A DNA stretch of 51,824 nt from Deltaproteobacteria bacterium (GCA_023381755.1 JAMCUF010000022.1:1-51824); one strand, 5' to 3'; shown: positions 34,396 to 44,348, counted from the first letter of the stretch. Notes: generated by a model from the sequence alone, not told the origin. Numbers and translations: made by a program.

Positions 34396-35556
34396 ATGAA
34401 TAAAAAATACAACGGGTTAAATGATTTTAAAAAATATTTGAATTCTAAAAAAAGAATAGTTTTGAAAATAGGTACTCAGGTACTGCTCAACGATAAGAAT
34501 AAACTTTCCTTATCCGCCTTTAAAAGGATTTGTGATTTTTCATATTCCTTAATACGACAGCAAAAAGAAGTGATACTTGTTTCATCAGGCGCTATAGCAG
34601 CCGGAAAGGGTATATTAAACATGCCGCCTTCTTCAAATAATTTTAGCATGCCTGAAAAACAGGCTTTTGCCGCTTGCGGACAGGCAATATTAATGAAAAA
34701 TTACGGCTTTTTCTGCAAAAAACACGGAATAAAAACAGCGCAAATCCTTTTAACAAAAGATGATATAGCATCCAGAAAAAGGTTTGTCAACGCAAGAAAC
34801 ACGATATATGAACTGTTAAAGAATAAAGTTATGCCCATTATCAACGAAAATGACACAATCTCTTACGAAGAGATAAAATTTTCCGATAACGACCACCTGT
34901 CGGCTCTCGTCTCAAATCTTGTATGCGCCGACTTATTAATAATTCTTTCTGACGTAAAAGGCGTTTATCATAAAAATCCCGTATTGCATAAGGATGCAAA
35001 GCTTATCGACACAATAGGCAGCATAAAGGATTTCATTAAGGATTTTAAGGAAACCTCAAAAAGCTTGCAAGGCACAGGTGGAATGAAATCAAAACTTTAT
35101 GCCGCTTTTATTGCCGCGGAAGCCGGAATAGATACTGTTATTATATCCGGCAGGGATAAAAGAAGCCTTGATTTATTTGTAAATGGCAAGCTGCCCGGAA
35201 CATTTATACCATCTTTAAACAATAACATCAATAAGAAAAAACACTGGCTTTTATTCGGCATGGAAAAAAGGGGACAAATAGTAATCGACAGCGGCGCGGC
35301 AGGCGCAATTATCGACAAAAACAAAAGCCTTCTTGCAAGCGGCATTCTCGCGGTAAACGGTGAATTTAAAAAGGGGGAGGGGGTTTATATCGTAAATACC
35401 CTTGGTAAAATTTTTTCTATCGGCATATCTAATTTTGATTCAAAGGATATAGAAAGAATTAAAGGGCTTAAATCTTATGAAATAAAAACAAAATTGGGCA
35501 ATGACAGCCTTTCGGCGATAGTCGTGCATAAAAACAAACTGGTAGTGACCATTTAA
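34396..35556 (+). CDS. proB: Glutamate 5-kinase
   Basis: This enzyme phosphorylates glutamate in the first step of proline synthesis. The amino-acid kinase domain has KIGTQVLL, VSSGAIAAG and INENDTISYEEIKFSDND. The C-terminal PUA domain begins around DSGAAGAIIDKNKSLLASGI. The length of 386 residues is close to E. coli ProB (367). A 164-base gap without visible features separates it from obgE. proA follows 52 bases later. Confidence 0.96.
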   Translation: MNKKYNGLNDFKKYLNSKKRIVLKIGTQVLLNDKNKLSLSAFKRICDFSYSLIRQQKEVILVSSGAIAAGKGILNMPPSSNNFSMPEKQAFAACGQAILMKNYGFFCKKHGIKTAQILLTKDDIASRKRFVNARNTIYELLKNKVMPIINENDTISYEEIKFSDNDHLSALVSNLVCADLLIILSDVKGVYHKNPVLHKDAKLIDTIGSIKDFIKDFKETSKSLQGTGGMKSKLYAAFIAAEAGIDTVIISGRDKRSLDLFVNGKLPGTFIPSLNNNINKKKHWLLFGMEKRGQIVIDSGAAGAIIDKNKSLLASGILAVNGEFKKGEGVYIVNTLGKIFSIGISNFDSKDIERIKGLKSYEIKTKLGNDSLSAIVVHKNKLVVTI

Positions 35557-35608
35557 GCATGTTAAATCCGGGCAATATTAAATTTTATTTATTTCAGGCA
35601 AATCCATT

Positions 35609-36880
35609 ATGGAACAGAAAACGCAATCGGTAGAAGAAATTGCAAGACATGCCAGCGTTGCAAGCAGTTTTATAGCAAACGCCGGAACAAACACAAAATT
35701 AAATATTCTTAACGCGATTAAAACCCTTCTGATCGAGAACAAAAATAATATAATACTTGAAAACATAAAGGATATAGGCAATGCTAAATCCCATGGGCTT
35801 AGCGCGCAGGTGATAGACAGGCTGACTATATCCGAAAAAACATTCAATTCAATGATAAAGGGGATAGAGGATGTAGAAAAGATTAAAGACCCTGTCGGGG
35901 AAATCGCGGATATTACGGTCAGGCCAAACGGGCTTATGGTTGGAAAGATGCGAATACCCTTAGGTGTTATAGGTATCATCTATGAATCAAGGCCTAACGT
36001 TACAATAGATGCATCCATACTTTGCCTGTTATCGGGAAACGCCGTAATTTTAAGGGGGGGGTCCGAGGCATTTAATTCCAATATGATACTGACCTCCATT
36101 ATCTCGGAAAGTTTAAAACTTAACGGCCTTCCGACCCAAATAGTTTCAATGGTTCCGTATACGGACAGGTCGGCTGTCAAGGATTTAATTTCCCAAAAGG
36201 GATATATCGATTTAATAATACCCAGGGGCGGTGAAGGGCTTATATCTTATGTTACGGAAAATTCTAAAATTCCGGTGATAAAACACGACAAGGGACTTTG
36301 CCATATATATATCGATGAACATGCCGATATTAAAAAGTCGGTTAACGTCGTTATTAACGCAAAAGTTCAAAGGCCGTCCGTCTGCAACGCGCTGGAAACG
36401 CTTTTAGTGCATTCTTCCATACTCGGCAAGTTCATGCCAGAAATACTTAACGAACTTAAAAAATACGACGTGGAAGTCAGGGTTGACACCGAAATTTTAA
36501 ATATATACAAACATAAATTTAATTTTCTTGTGGCGGCGAAAGATGCCGATTGGGACAGTGAATATTTAAATTTAACATTAGCTGTAAAATCGGTTCCCGA
36601 TATGCATGCCGCCATAGAACATATTAAAAAACACGGTTCCAACCATACCGAAGCAATACTCACCGAAAATTACGGCAATGCCCTGGAGTTTATAAAAAGG
36701 GTAAACTCTTCCTGTGTTCTTATCAACGCATCTACAAGGTTTAATGACGGTTTTGAGCTCGGATTGGGGGCGGAAATCGGCATATCCACCTCAAAGATTC
36801 ATGCATTTGGGCCGATGGGCGCCCGCGAGCTTACTACGACTAAATTTATAGTTTTTGGCGATTATCAGACAAGGTCATGA
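35609..36880 (+). CDS. proA: Glutamate-5-semialdehyde dehydrogenase (gamma-glutamyl phosphate reductase)
   Basis: This enzyme carries out the second step of proline synthesis, reducing gamma-glutamyl phosphate with NADPH. Family features are LGVIGIIYESRPNVT, LRGGSEA and the catalytic cysteine in QRPSVCNALETLL. The length of 423 residues is normal. Its stop overlaps the nadD start by four bases (ATGA). Confidence 0.97.
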   Translation: MEQKTQSVEEIARHASVASSFIANAGTNTKLNILNAIKTLLIENKNNIILENIKDIGNAKSHGLSAQVIDRLTISEKTFNSMIKGIEDVEKIKDPVGEIADITVRPNGLMVGKMRIPLGVIGIIYESRPNVTIDASILCLLSGNAVILRGGSEAFNSNMILTSIISESLKLNGLPTQIVSMVPYTDRSAVKDLISQKGYIDLIIPRGGEGLISYVTENSKIPVIKHDKGLCHIYIDEHADIKKSVNVVINAKVQRPSVCNALETLLVHSSILGKFMPEILNELKKYDVEVRVDTEILNIYKHKFNFLVAAKDADWDSEYLNLTLAVKSVPDMHAAIEHIKKHGSNHTEAILTENYGNALEFIKRVNSSCVLINASTRFNDGFELGLGAEIGISTSKIHAFGPMGARELTTTKFIVFGDYQTRS

Positions 36881-37527
36881 ATATCGGCATTTTCGGCGGA
36901 ACATTTAATCCTATTCATTACGGGCATTTAAGGGCTGCAGAAGAAATTACGCAAAACTTTCTGGAAAGGGTTATATTCGTTCCGACAAATATAACTTCCG
37001 GTAAAAAAAATATATCGCAAAACCCAAAAAACAGGCTTGAAATGATAAATATCGCAATAAACAACCATAAAAAATTCGGAGTTTCGGATATCGAAATTAA
37101 AAGCGGCGGAATCTCCTATTCTTACGATACCGTTACCCGGCTCAATAAGTTATACCCAAATGATGATTTATACTTCATTATAGGAATGGATGCATATTTT
37201 GATTTAAAAAATTGGAAAAACGGTGGACTCCTTTTTGACATGATCAACTTTATCGTTATTAATCGTAACAGTGTAAGATTTGATGCGAAGAATCTGATAA
37301 AACTTGCATCTTTTTTGCCGGACGAGGTAAAATGTGGAATAAACGTCGACCACAAAAATAAAAGATTCATCACATCTAAAAAAAAATATATAAATTTCTT
37401 TAAAATTACAAGAATGGATATTTCATCCACAATAATCAGAGGTAACTTTAAGAAAAATATTTCCAACCTCTATCTATTGCCAAAGGATGTTATTAATTAT
37501 ATAATAAACAATAAAATGTACCTTTAA
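36877..37527 (+). CDS. nadD: Nicotinate-nucleotide adenylyltransferase
   Basis: This enzyme makes deamido-NAD from nicotinate mononucleotide and ATP. The HxGH-type motif is GGTFNPIHYGHLRAA (about residues 7-21) and the C-terminal motif is DISSTIIRG. The length of 216 residues fits. It is coupled to proA by a 4-base overlap and followed by rsfS, a common neighbour. Confidence 0.95.
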   Translation: MNIGIFGGTFNPIHYGHLRAAEEITQNFLERVIFVPTNITSGKKNISQNPKNRLEMINIAINNHKKFGVSDIEIKSGGISYSYDTVTRLNKLYPNDDLYFIIGMDAYFDLKNWKNGGLLFDMINFIVINRNSVRFDAKNLIKLASFLPDEVKCGINVDHKNKRFITSKKKYINFFKITRMDISSTIIRGNFKKNISNLYLLPKDVINYIINNKMYL

Positions 37528-37630
37528 CTTTTGATAACCGACAGGATGGTTTAAAACAATTAACGTAAAAATCGAAAGAAAGAAACTAAAAAGAACAAAT
37601 AAGGCTATAAGGTCTATCATAGATTCCCTA

Positions 37631-37936
37631 TTGGAAAAAAGGGCCCACGATATTATAGTCTTGGATATTAGGGGAATTTCCGGAATAGCCGATTTTGTTA
37701 TTATAGCAGGCGGCTCATCCGACCGCCAGATATCGTCGGTAGCCAATAATGTAATAGATTCTATAAAAAAGCACCCGATCGGAGTTGAGGGCCTTTCTAA
37801 TTCAAGGTGGGTTGTAATCGATTATGGAGATGTCATAATACACGTTATCCATGATGACATAAGGCCGTATTATAATCTTGAAGGATTATGGCCGGATGCC
37901 AAAGAATTAATTGTGGAAAAACCGAATAGCCTATGA
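37631..37936 (+). CDS. rsfS: Ribosomal silencing factor RsfS
   Basis: This protein binds L14 and keeps ribosomal subunits apart during starvation. Core motifs are DIIVLDIRGISGIADFVIIAGGSSDRQ and VVIDYGDVIIHVIHDDIR. The only standard in-frame start is TTG at 37631, giving 101 residues. The open frame runs back to 37538 and encodes a helix (NKAIRSIIDSLLEKR) that matches the N-terminus of other RsfS proteins. The true start may therefore be a rare codon such as ATT at 37559, about 12 bases after an AGGA. Confidence 0.9.
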   Translation: MEKRAHDIIVLDIRGISGIADFVIIAGGSSDRQISSVANNVIDSIKKHPIGVEGLSNSRWVVIDYGDVIIHVIHDDIRPYYNLEGLWPDAKELIVEKPNSL

Positions 37937-37976
37937 ATATAACCTATGAATCATTAACCGCTGCCGTTTATTAATT

Positions 37977-39353
37977 ATGTATCTCATTATATTAATAATA
38001 GCCATTCTGGTGCTGATAGCCTTTTTTGAGTATCTTTACGTGCTTAACCCAGTGAAGATTCCGTTGCATTATGCCCCCGGCGCACAACACATAATTAATG
38101 AATATCTTATGATTTATATTTTTTCGGCATTTTTGGCCGGAATTGTTCTTGTCCTGTCCATAGGTATTTTAAGGGATTTGATCTCCCGGATAAACAACCT
38201 CCTGTTCAAAAGGAAGCAGTTTATAAAAACAGAAATAGATAATTCCGTCAATAAGGCTTATGACTTATATATTAAAGGACAATACGATAAAGCTATAGAC
38301 TTAATAAAAAAATATCTGTCTGTTTATGAAAACAGCACGAGCGGTTATCTGCTTCTGGCTAAAATTTATAAACATAAAGGAAAAACTAAAGATTGCGAAT
38401 TTAACCTGAATAAAGTGCTGGATATCGAAAAGGATAATATTAATGCCCTTAACGAGGCCGGAAATCTATATAAATTAAACAAAGATTATGATAAAGCAAT
38501 AGTTTATTATAATAAGGCCTTAGAATTATCGGATGATAATCTATACGCAATAACACAGCTGAAAGATATTTACATAAAAAGGGGCGAATGGAAAAATGCT
38601 TACAAGATGTCCAAACTCTTTCTCGCGGCATCAAAAGACAAGGAGATTAATAAAAAAGAAGAATCGGTTATGCTTGGACTTAAATATGAATTTGGGAGAT
38701 ATCTTTTAGAAACGGAAAATGATACCATGAGGTCGGCCAAAAGATTTAATCAAGTATTAACCCAAAATAAAAATTTTGTTCCGGCGTACATATCCTTGGG
38801 AGATGTTTATATTAAAAAAGGAAAATATCCTGAGGTGTTCGACCTATGGGAAAAGGCGTTTTTAAAAACCGGTAACTTAGCCATTCTTATTAAAATTGAA
38901 GATACGGCTATAAAAACAAATCACCCCGAAAATGTAATTAAATTTTATCAAGAACTTATTTATAATAACCCTGAAAAATGGGAATACAGGCTATTTCTGG
39001 GAAAATTATACATGAGGCTCGAAATGGTTGATGAGGCGCTTTTAAGTCTTCACGAAATACCCGCTTCGATCTTTAAAGACAATTCCCTTAACCTGCTTTT
39101 AGCCGAATGTTACTTTAAAAGGGGGAAATACAACGACTCTGCGGTAAATTTTAGACAAGCCCTTAAAGACCGGTACCCGGTTAAGTTGCCTTTTACCTGT
39201 TCAAATTGCGGGTTTGTTTCTTATAGCTATTCCTCGATTTGTCCGTCTTGCAACCTATGGAGCACATTTAACATAAAAACCTCCGGAACGCTTTACGAAA
39301 GCGGGCAAAAAGACTACGTTAAAAATATTTCCTCATTAATCCCGGAACAATAA
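37977..39353 (+). CDS. LapB/YciM-like TPR protein with LapA-like N-terminus (probable fusion)
   Basis: LapB controls lipopolysaccharide synthesis by promoting FtsH turnover of LpxC in E. coli. Here residues 1-20 and about 43-65 form two membrane helices with a short loop (NPVKIPLHY) between, followed by a charged stretch. This is the layout of LapA (DUF1049), which is a separate gene in E. coli. TPR repeats then run from about residue 85 to 410. The C-terminus carries a rubredoxin-like zinc/iron ribbon, CSNCGF-CPSC-LWST, just like LapB. At 458 residues it is longer than E. coli LapB (389), consistent with an added LapA part. The stop is nine bases before gpmI. Confidence 0.82.
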   Translation: MYLIILIIAILVLIAFFEYLYVLNPVKIPLHYAPGAQHIINEYLMIYIFSAFLAGIVLVLSIGILRDLISRINNLLFKRKQFIKTEIDNSVNKAYDLYIKGQYDKAIDLIKKYLSVYENSTSGYLLLAKIYKHKGKTKDCEFNLNKVLDIEKDNINALNEAGNLYKLNKDYDKAIVYYNKALELSDDNLYAITQLKDIYIKRGEWKNAYKMSKLFLAASKDKEINKKEESVMLGLKYEFGRYLLETENDTMRSAKRFNQVLTQNKNFVPAYISLGDVYIKKGKYPEVFDLWEKAFLKTGNLAILIKIEDTAIKTNHPENVIKFYQELIYNNPEKWEYRLFLGKLYMRLEMVDEALLSLHEIPASIFKDNSLNLLLAECYFKRGKYNDSAVNFRQALKDRYPVKLPFTCSNCGFVSYSYSSICPSCNLWSTFNIKTSGTLYESGQKDYVKNISSLIPEQ

Positions 39354-39362
39354 ACTAAACAA

Positions 39363-40919
39363 ATGAAAAAATATGAGGGGTTAGCTTTGATTATTTTAGA
39401 TGGCTTCGGTTTGTCCCCTTTCGTAAAAGGCAACGCCATAACAAATGCAAATCCCGGGTTTATAAATTATATATTTAAAAATTATCCTTTTACGACTCTA
39501 ACTGCCCACGGCAAGGATGTCGGCTTGCCAGAAAATACCATGGGAAATTCGGAAGTGGGGCATTCCAATATCGGCGCCGGAAGAATTATAATGCAGGATT
39601 TAACAAAAATAGACATGCAAATTGAAAACGATACCCTGAAAAATAATAAAGCCTTGTCTTTATTTTTAGAAAAAATCAAGAAGGGCAATTCAAGGGTCCA
39701 CTTGATGGGACTTTTATCCGAAAGCGGAGTCCACTCCGAATTATCTCACCTGCTGTACTTAATTCGCTTCTTCAGGGCTAACGACGTAAGGGAGATTTAT
39801 ATTCATGCGTTTTTAGACGGCAGGGATTCCCCGCCAAAAAGTGCGGAAGTTTTTTTAAAAAAAATAATAAAAGAAATAGAAAAACTAAACGGGCAGGTTT
39901 TCTTATCAACGATATGCGGCCGTTTTTATGCTATGGACAGGGATACCAGGTGGGACAGGACTAAAATAGCTTTCGATTTACTTGCGGGATTAAAGGGGAA
40001 AAGGGTTTCAGGCGCCGTCCGCGCTATAAAAAAGTTTTATGGCGATGGAATAACGGATGAGTTTATGCCTCCAATCGTAATTGACAATAAGGAGAAGAAA
40101 GACGGTTTCATTAAAACGGAAGACGGCGTTTTATTCTTCAACTTTAGGGCGGACAGGGCTAAACAACTGACCATGGCTCTTACATTTAAAGATTTTGATG
40201 ATTTTTCGAGGGACGAATTCAAATTTAAATATGTCAAAAATTTTATATCTATGACTAAATATGACGATTCATTCAAAAACAAATACATCATAGAACCGGA
40301 AAACTATCCTAATATTCTGGGAGGGGTCATATCCGACCTTGGTTTTAATCAATTTAGGATTGCCGAAACCGAAAAATATGCGCATGTAACCTATTTTTTT
40401 AACTGCGGAAGGGAAAAACCCTTTAAAAACGAGGACAGGTTATTAATACCATCTCCGAGAAAATACAAAACCTACGATATGATTCCTGAAATGAGCGCCT
40501 TTAAGATTAAGGACGCCTTGACAAAAAGGGTTAAATACAATAAAAATAAAGATAAATTAATAGTTTGCAATTTTGCGAATTGTGATATGGTAGGACATAC
40601 CGGAAACTACGATGCCGCCGTGCAGGCGGCTCAGACCGTGAATTTAGTCCTGAGCGGGATAATACCAGTAATTTTAAACCAAAACCATGCCTGTATTATA
40701 ACGGCAGACCATGGAAATGCGGAAACAATGCTGGACGAAAATGGCATGCCTATGACTAACCATACTCTTAACCCGGTACCTTTTGCCATTGTTTCTAATT
40801 ATCCTAAGGAAATTCCGGCCTTAAAACCTGGAAAGCTCGCCGACATAGCTCCGACAATCCTTAGACTTTTAGATATCGAAATACCCCGTGAAATGACCGG
40901 ACGAATTTTATGGGAATAA
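39363..40919 (+). CDS. gpmI: 2,3-bisphosphoglycerate-independent phosphoglycerate mutase
   Basis: This Mn-dependent glycolytic enzyme interconverts 3- and 2-phosphoglycerate. The nucleophile serine is in MGNSEVGHSNIGAGRI, metal ligands are in LDGFG and TADHGNAETM, and FFNFRADRA is also typical. The length of 518 residues is normal. It overlaps the next gene by ten bases. Confidence 0.97.
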   Translation: MKKYEGLALIILDGFGLSPFVKGNAITNANPGFINYIFKNYPFTTLTAHGKDVGLPENTMGNSEVGHSNIGAGRIIMQDLTKIDMQIENDTLKNNKALSLFLEKIKKGNSRVHLMGLLSESGVHSELSHLLYLIRFFRANDVREIYIHAFLDGRDSPPKSAEVFLKKIIKEIEKLNGQVFLSTICGRFYAMDRDTRWDRTKIAFDLLAGLKGKRVSGAVRAIKKFYGDGITDEFMPPIVIDNKEKKDGFIKTEDGVLFFNFRADRAKQLTMALTFKDFDDFSRDEFKFKYVKNFISMTKYDDSFKNKYIIEPENYPNILGGVISDLGFNQFRIAETEKYAHVTYFFNCGREKPFKNEDRLLIPSPRKYKTYDMIPEMSAFKIKDALTKRVKYNKNKDKLIVCNFANCDMVGHTGNYDAAVQAAQTVNLVLSGIIPVILNQNHACIITADHGNAETMLDENGMPMTNHTLNPVPFAIVSNYPKEIPALKPGKLADIAPTILRLLDIEIPREMTGRILWE

Positions 40920-41848
40920 TTTCATTTATTTGCCCTTATGGTGATATAAGGTTAGATTTATTTTTAACGACTCAATTGCTTAATAATACCAGAACATATA
41001 TTCAAAAACTTATATTAAGCGGCAATGTGACGGTTAACGGGATAGCCGTTAAAAAACCGGCACATAAGTTAAAGGAAGGTTCCTTGCTAACCATAAAGGA
41101 ACCGGAAACAAAAAAAGCGGGGCTAACCCCCTTAGACTACGACCTCGAAATAATTTATCAGGACGACTACATCGCTGTAATAAACAAGCCCGCAGGCATT
41201 TGCGTTCACCCCGGAAAGGGAAATTACGATAATACCTTAGTTAACATTCTTATCGGAAAAATACCAAACCTCCCCGGTATCGGCGGCGTTGAAAGACCTG
41301 GGATAGTCCACAGGTTAGATAAAGACACTTCGGGCATAATGTTAATTGCCAAAAACGATTTTTCTCATAATGCGCTCATATCCGCTTTTAAAGACAGGGA
41401 AATAAAAAAAACATATCTTGCCATATGTTACGGTCTTTTTCCACAAAAAGACGGTTGCATAGAAGGGTTTATCAAAAGAGACGCTAAAAACAGGATTAAA
41501 ATGCAAATAAGCAAGAAAACAGGGAAATATTGCCTGACCCGATTTGAAGCCGTAAAACAGGTAAGGGGCATAGCGACATTGCTTAAGGTAATGCCGCATA
41601 CGGGAAGAACTCATCAAATCAGGGCATCCCTTTTCGAAACGGGTCATCCGATAATAGGGGATAAAGTCTATAAAAGGAAAGATATATTGAATAAATATAG
41701 AAGTTTAAACTTTATAAAAAGACAAATGCTTCATGCGCATATATTAGAATTTTTACATCCAAAAACCGGAGAAAAAATGATTTTAAAGGCCGGAGTCCCG
41801 GCTGATATGATGTGGGCTTTTAATTCCAATGATAATGATAAACGATAA
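40910..41848 (+). CDS. RluD-family 23S rRNA pseudouridine synthase
   Basis: An S4 RNA-binding domain at the N-terminus (about 12-65) precedes the catalytic domain with HRLDKDTSGIMLIAK, where the Asp is the catalytic residue, and with HTGRTHQIRASL. The length of 312 residues fits RluD or RluC. The choice between these is not certain from the sequence. The start overlaps the end of gpmI. The pgeF-like gene follows after three bases. Confidence 0.92.
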   Translation: MGIISFICPYGDIRLDLFLTTQLLNNTRTYIQKLILSGNVTVNGIAVKKPAHKLKEGSLLTIKEPETKKAGLTPLDYDLEIIYQDDYIAVINKPAGICVHPGKGNYDNTLVNILIGKIPNLPGIGGVERPGIVHRLDKDTSGIMLIAKNDFSHNALISAFKDREIKKTYLAICYGLFPQKDGCIEGFIKRDAKNRIKMQISKKTGKYCLTRFEAVKQVRGIATLLKVMPHTGRTHQIRASLFETGHPIIGDKVYKRKDILNKYRSLNFIKRQMLHAHILEFLHPKTGEKMILKAGVPADMMWAFNSNDNDKR

Positions 41849-41851
41849 AAA

Positions 41852-42601
41852 ATGATTTGCAATATTGAAGAACCGGGCTTTTTAAACGAATCTCGCGTAA
41901 TATACGGATTTGTGGGCAACGCGCTTGATTTTAGACTGGAAAATAAAGTTGCAAGAAAAGAACTTCTGAAATATATTCCTGCATATTTTAATAAAAAAGA
42001 TATATATATTTATGAAGTTAAACAGGTTCACAGTAATCAAATAGTAGCTTTAAACAAAGATTTTAACATGAATGATATTAATTATTATGACGGTTTAAAT
42101 TTAGCCGAAGCCGACGGGGTTTTTACCCAAAAACCGGGCATAATGCTTTGCGTAAGAACCGCTGATTGCGTTCCCGTTCTTTTTTACGACCGCATTAAAA
42201 GGGTTTCAGGCGCCGTCCACTGCGGCTGGAGAGGAATTTATGAGGACATAATAATAAATGCCGTAAATACATTAACAAATCATTTCCATTCAAATTTAGA
42301 TGATGTAGTTATTATGATAGGGCCTTCTATCTGTAAAAATTGTTATGAGGTTGAAGAAGGTTTTTTTAATAGATTTAGAGCCAAAAATGCGCTGAATCAA
42401 AGATTTTTTGAAAGAAAAATTAACCATACCAAGCTGTATTTCGATTTAAAGAGCCTCTTAAAAAATGAACTTAATCTTTCCGGATTCAAAAAAGAAAATG
42501 TTTACGATTTAAATAAATGTAATTTTGAGGATAAAAATTTTTACAGTTACAGGCGCGATAAAACGGATAAAAGACAGGTATCTTTTATTATGATGTATTA
42601 A
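41852..42601 (+). CDS. YfiH/PgeF-family (laccase-domain) protein
   Basis: This belongs to the multi-copper-oxidase-like family whose members act as purine nucleoside phosphorylase/deaminase or in peptidoglycan-precursor editing. The conserved ligands appear as QVHSNQ, RTADCVPVL, GAVHCGWRGIY and GPSICKNCYEV. The length of 249 residues is normal. It commonly follows rluD, as here. Confidence 0.92.
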   Translation: MICNIEEPGFLNESRVIYGFVGNALDFRLENKVARKELLKYIPAYFNKKDIYIYEVKQVHSNQIVALNKDFNMNDINYYDGLNLAEADGVFTQKPGIMLCVRTADCVPVLFYDRIKRVSGAVHCGWRGIYEDIIINAVNTLTNHFHSNLDDVVIMIGPSICKNCYEVEEGFFNRFRAKNALNQRFFERKINHTKLYFDLKSLLKNELNLSGFKKENVYDLNKCNFEDKNFYSYRRDKTDKRQVSFIMMY

Positions 42602-42637
42602 GGATATAAGAAAACAGGATTTACTTTAAAATAAAAA

Positions 42638-43228
42638 ATGATAAAAATAGGTCTGACGGGTTCTATCGGCTCCGGAAAAACTACGGTTCTTAATTTATTA
42701 AAAGATTATGGGTTTTTAATTTTAAACCTCGATTCCGAGGCCAAAAAGTTGCTTAAAAAAAATACGATAGAATATAAAAAAATTGTTGCTTTTTTTGGTA
42801 AAAACATTTTAAATAAAGATGGTGAGATTAATAAGAAAATTCTGGCGGAGGCTATTTTTTCAGATCCCTCTAAAAAAAAGGCTTTAGAAAATATAATCTA
42901 TCCGACTTTAAGAACAAATATCAATAGCATACTTGAAGGAAGTAAAAAACCCTTAGCAATAATCGAAGGCGCGGTTATTATTGAATCTGGATATTATCTA
43001 AAATTGGACAAGACCGTTCTTGTTGTTTGTGACCTGTCAAGAAGGATTAAAAGGTCATATAAAAAATTCTCTTTTGACGATTTTAGAAGACGAGATAAAA
43101 ACCAGTTAAACCAAGCGGAAAAAATTAAAAAATCAGACTTTATAATCAATAATAACTACGGACTTAAATTTTTAATCCCCCAAATTCAGCTATTGATGAA
43201 CTTTCTAAAAAACATTTACAGTGCTTAA
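42638..43228 (+). CDS. coaE: Dephospho-CoA kinase
   Basis: This enzyme performs the last step of coenzyme A synthesis. The P-loop GLTGSIGSGKTTVLNLL is at about residues 5-21, followed by NLDSEAKKLL and the lid region LSRRIKRSYK. It is 196 residues long and lies 36 bases after the pgeF-like gene. Confidence 0.95.
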   Translation: MIKIGLTGSIGSGKTTVLNLLKDYGFLILNLDSEAKKLLKKNTIEYKKIVAFFGKNILNKDGEINKKILAEAIFSDPSKKKALENIIYPTLRTNINSILEGSKKPLAIIEGAVIIESGYYLKLDKTVLVVCDLSRRIKRSYKKFSFDDFRRRDKNQLNQAEKIKKSDFIINNNYGLKFLIPQIQLLMNFLKNIYSA

Positions 43229-43291
43229 GCAATACAACTTCAAACGATTAAAATTTCTTGATTTCCGAATTTAATTCAGATAAAAGGAGAT

Positions 43292-44302
43292 ATGTTCGTG
43301 GAAGAATACAATAAATGTGAAGATTTTGGCTATACATTTATAAACGAACTTTTAAAATTCGCCAATCAAGGAAAACCGGCAGAGGAGATATTTCATTTTA
43401 TTAACGTTGGTTTTGAATATACATTTGGGGCAACGGCAATAATGTTTATATATAAAAAATATAACATGGGAGAAAAGATAGAAATTTCGAGGGGAATTTC
43501 CTATGAATATGTTAAGAAATTTAATGAAAATCCACCGTTATCCCTATTAAAAGAAATAAGTTCTATTAAAAACAGCCTGTATATAGATTTTAGTAAAGAG
43601 CGCGAAAAGTATTCCAAATACAGTTATTTATTTGAACACGATAATGTCGCCGAGTTTTACGCCTGCAAATTAAAAACTGCCGATACAGATTCGTATTTTA
43701 TCATGATGTATTCCGTTTCGGGATTTAAAAACTACGGGAACAAAAAAATTGTTATATGGGATACGATTTTTTCCGTCCTCGCATATATTTTAAACTCTAA
43801 CAAATGCGTTCAGGCTATGAGGGATTGTTCCCAGATTGATTACGTATCCGGCCTTAACAATTTTAAATATCTTCATGAAAAACTTTTTCAGGAAATGCAA
43901 AAAATTGGCAATGGAAATGGAATATTATCCGTTGCTTTAATTTCGCTAAATCAATTGAATAAACTAAATTCCATATTCGGCCACGGCGCCGGAGACAAAA
44001 ACATAGGGCTAATCGCAAACATTATTAAAAAAAATACACGTATATTCGATATAGCCGCCAGATACGGCAATAAATTTATTATAGTATTCCCGGGTATGGA
44101 CAGGAACCGGGCCAAGGATATTTTAAAAACTGTTTTTTCGGAGGTTGAAGCAAACTTTAAGAATGAAAATCAGGACATATTGTCGTTAAACGCCGGCATT
44201 TCGACATTCCCCACAGACGGCAGTAATGAACGAGCGGTTTTAGATCTGGCCGAAGGCCGCCGCACAGATGCCAGAAGGCAAAGTAAATGGTCCATAGTAT
44301 AA
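43292..44302 (+). CDS. GGDEF-family protein with degenerate active site
   Basis: The N-terminal half (about 1-170) resembles a GAF-like sensor domain. The C-terminal half is a GGDEF fold (DYVSGLNNFKYLHEKLF, then SIFGHGAGDKNIGLIA). The signature motif is replaced by RYGNKF at about residue 257, so diguanylate cyclase activity is unlikely. The last 18 residues (EGRRTDARRQ...) do not look like a normal GGDEF end. A one-base change near 44257 would give another C-terminus, so a frameshift is possible. It is 336 residues long and rho follows. Confidence 0.78.
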   Translation: MFVEEYNKCEDFGYTFINELLKFANQGKPAEEIFHFINVGFEYTFGATAIMFIYKKYNMGEKIEISRGISYEYVKKFNENPPLSLLKEISSIKNSLYIDFSKEREKYSKYSYLFEHDNVAEFYACKLKTADTDSYFIMMYSVSGFKNYGNKKIVIWDTIFSVLAYILNSNKCVQAMRDCSQIDYVSGLNNFKYLHEKLFQEMQKIGNGNGILSVALISLNQLNKLNSIFGHGAGDKNIGLIANIIKKNTRIFDIAARYGNKFIIVFPGMDRNRAKDILKTVFSEVEANFKNENQDILSLNAGISTFPTDGSNERAVLDLAEGRRTDARRQSKWSIV

Positions 44303-44348
44303 TAAAAAATAATTAAAATTAAAAAAATTTTAAATTTAAGAGGTAGTT

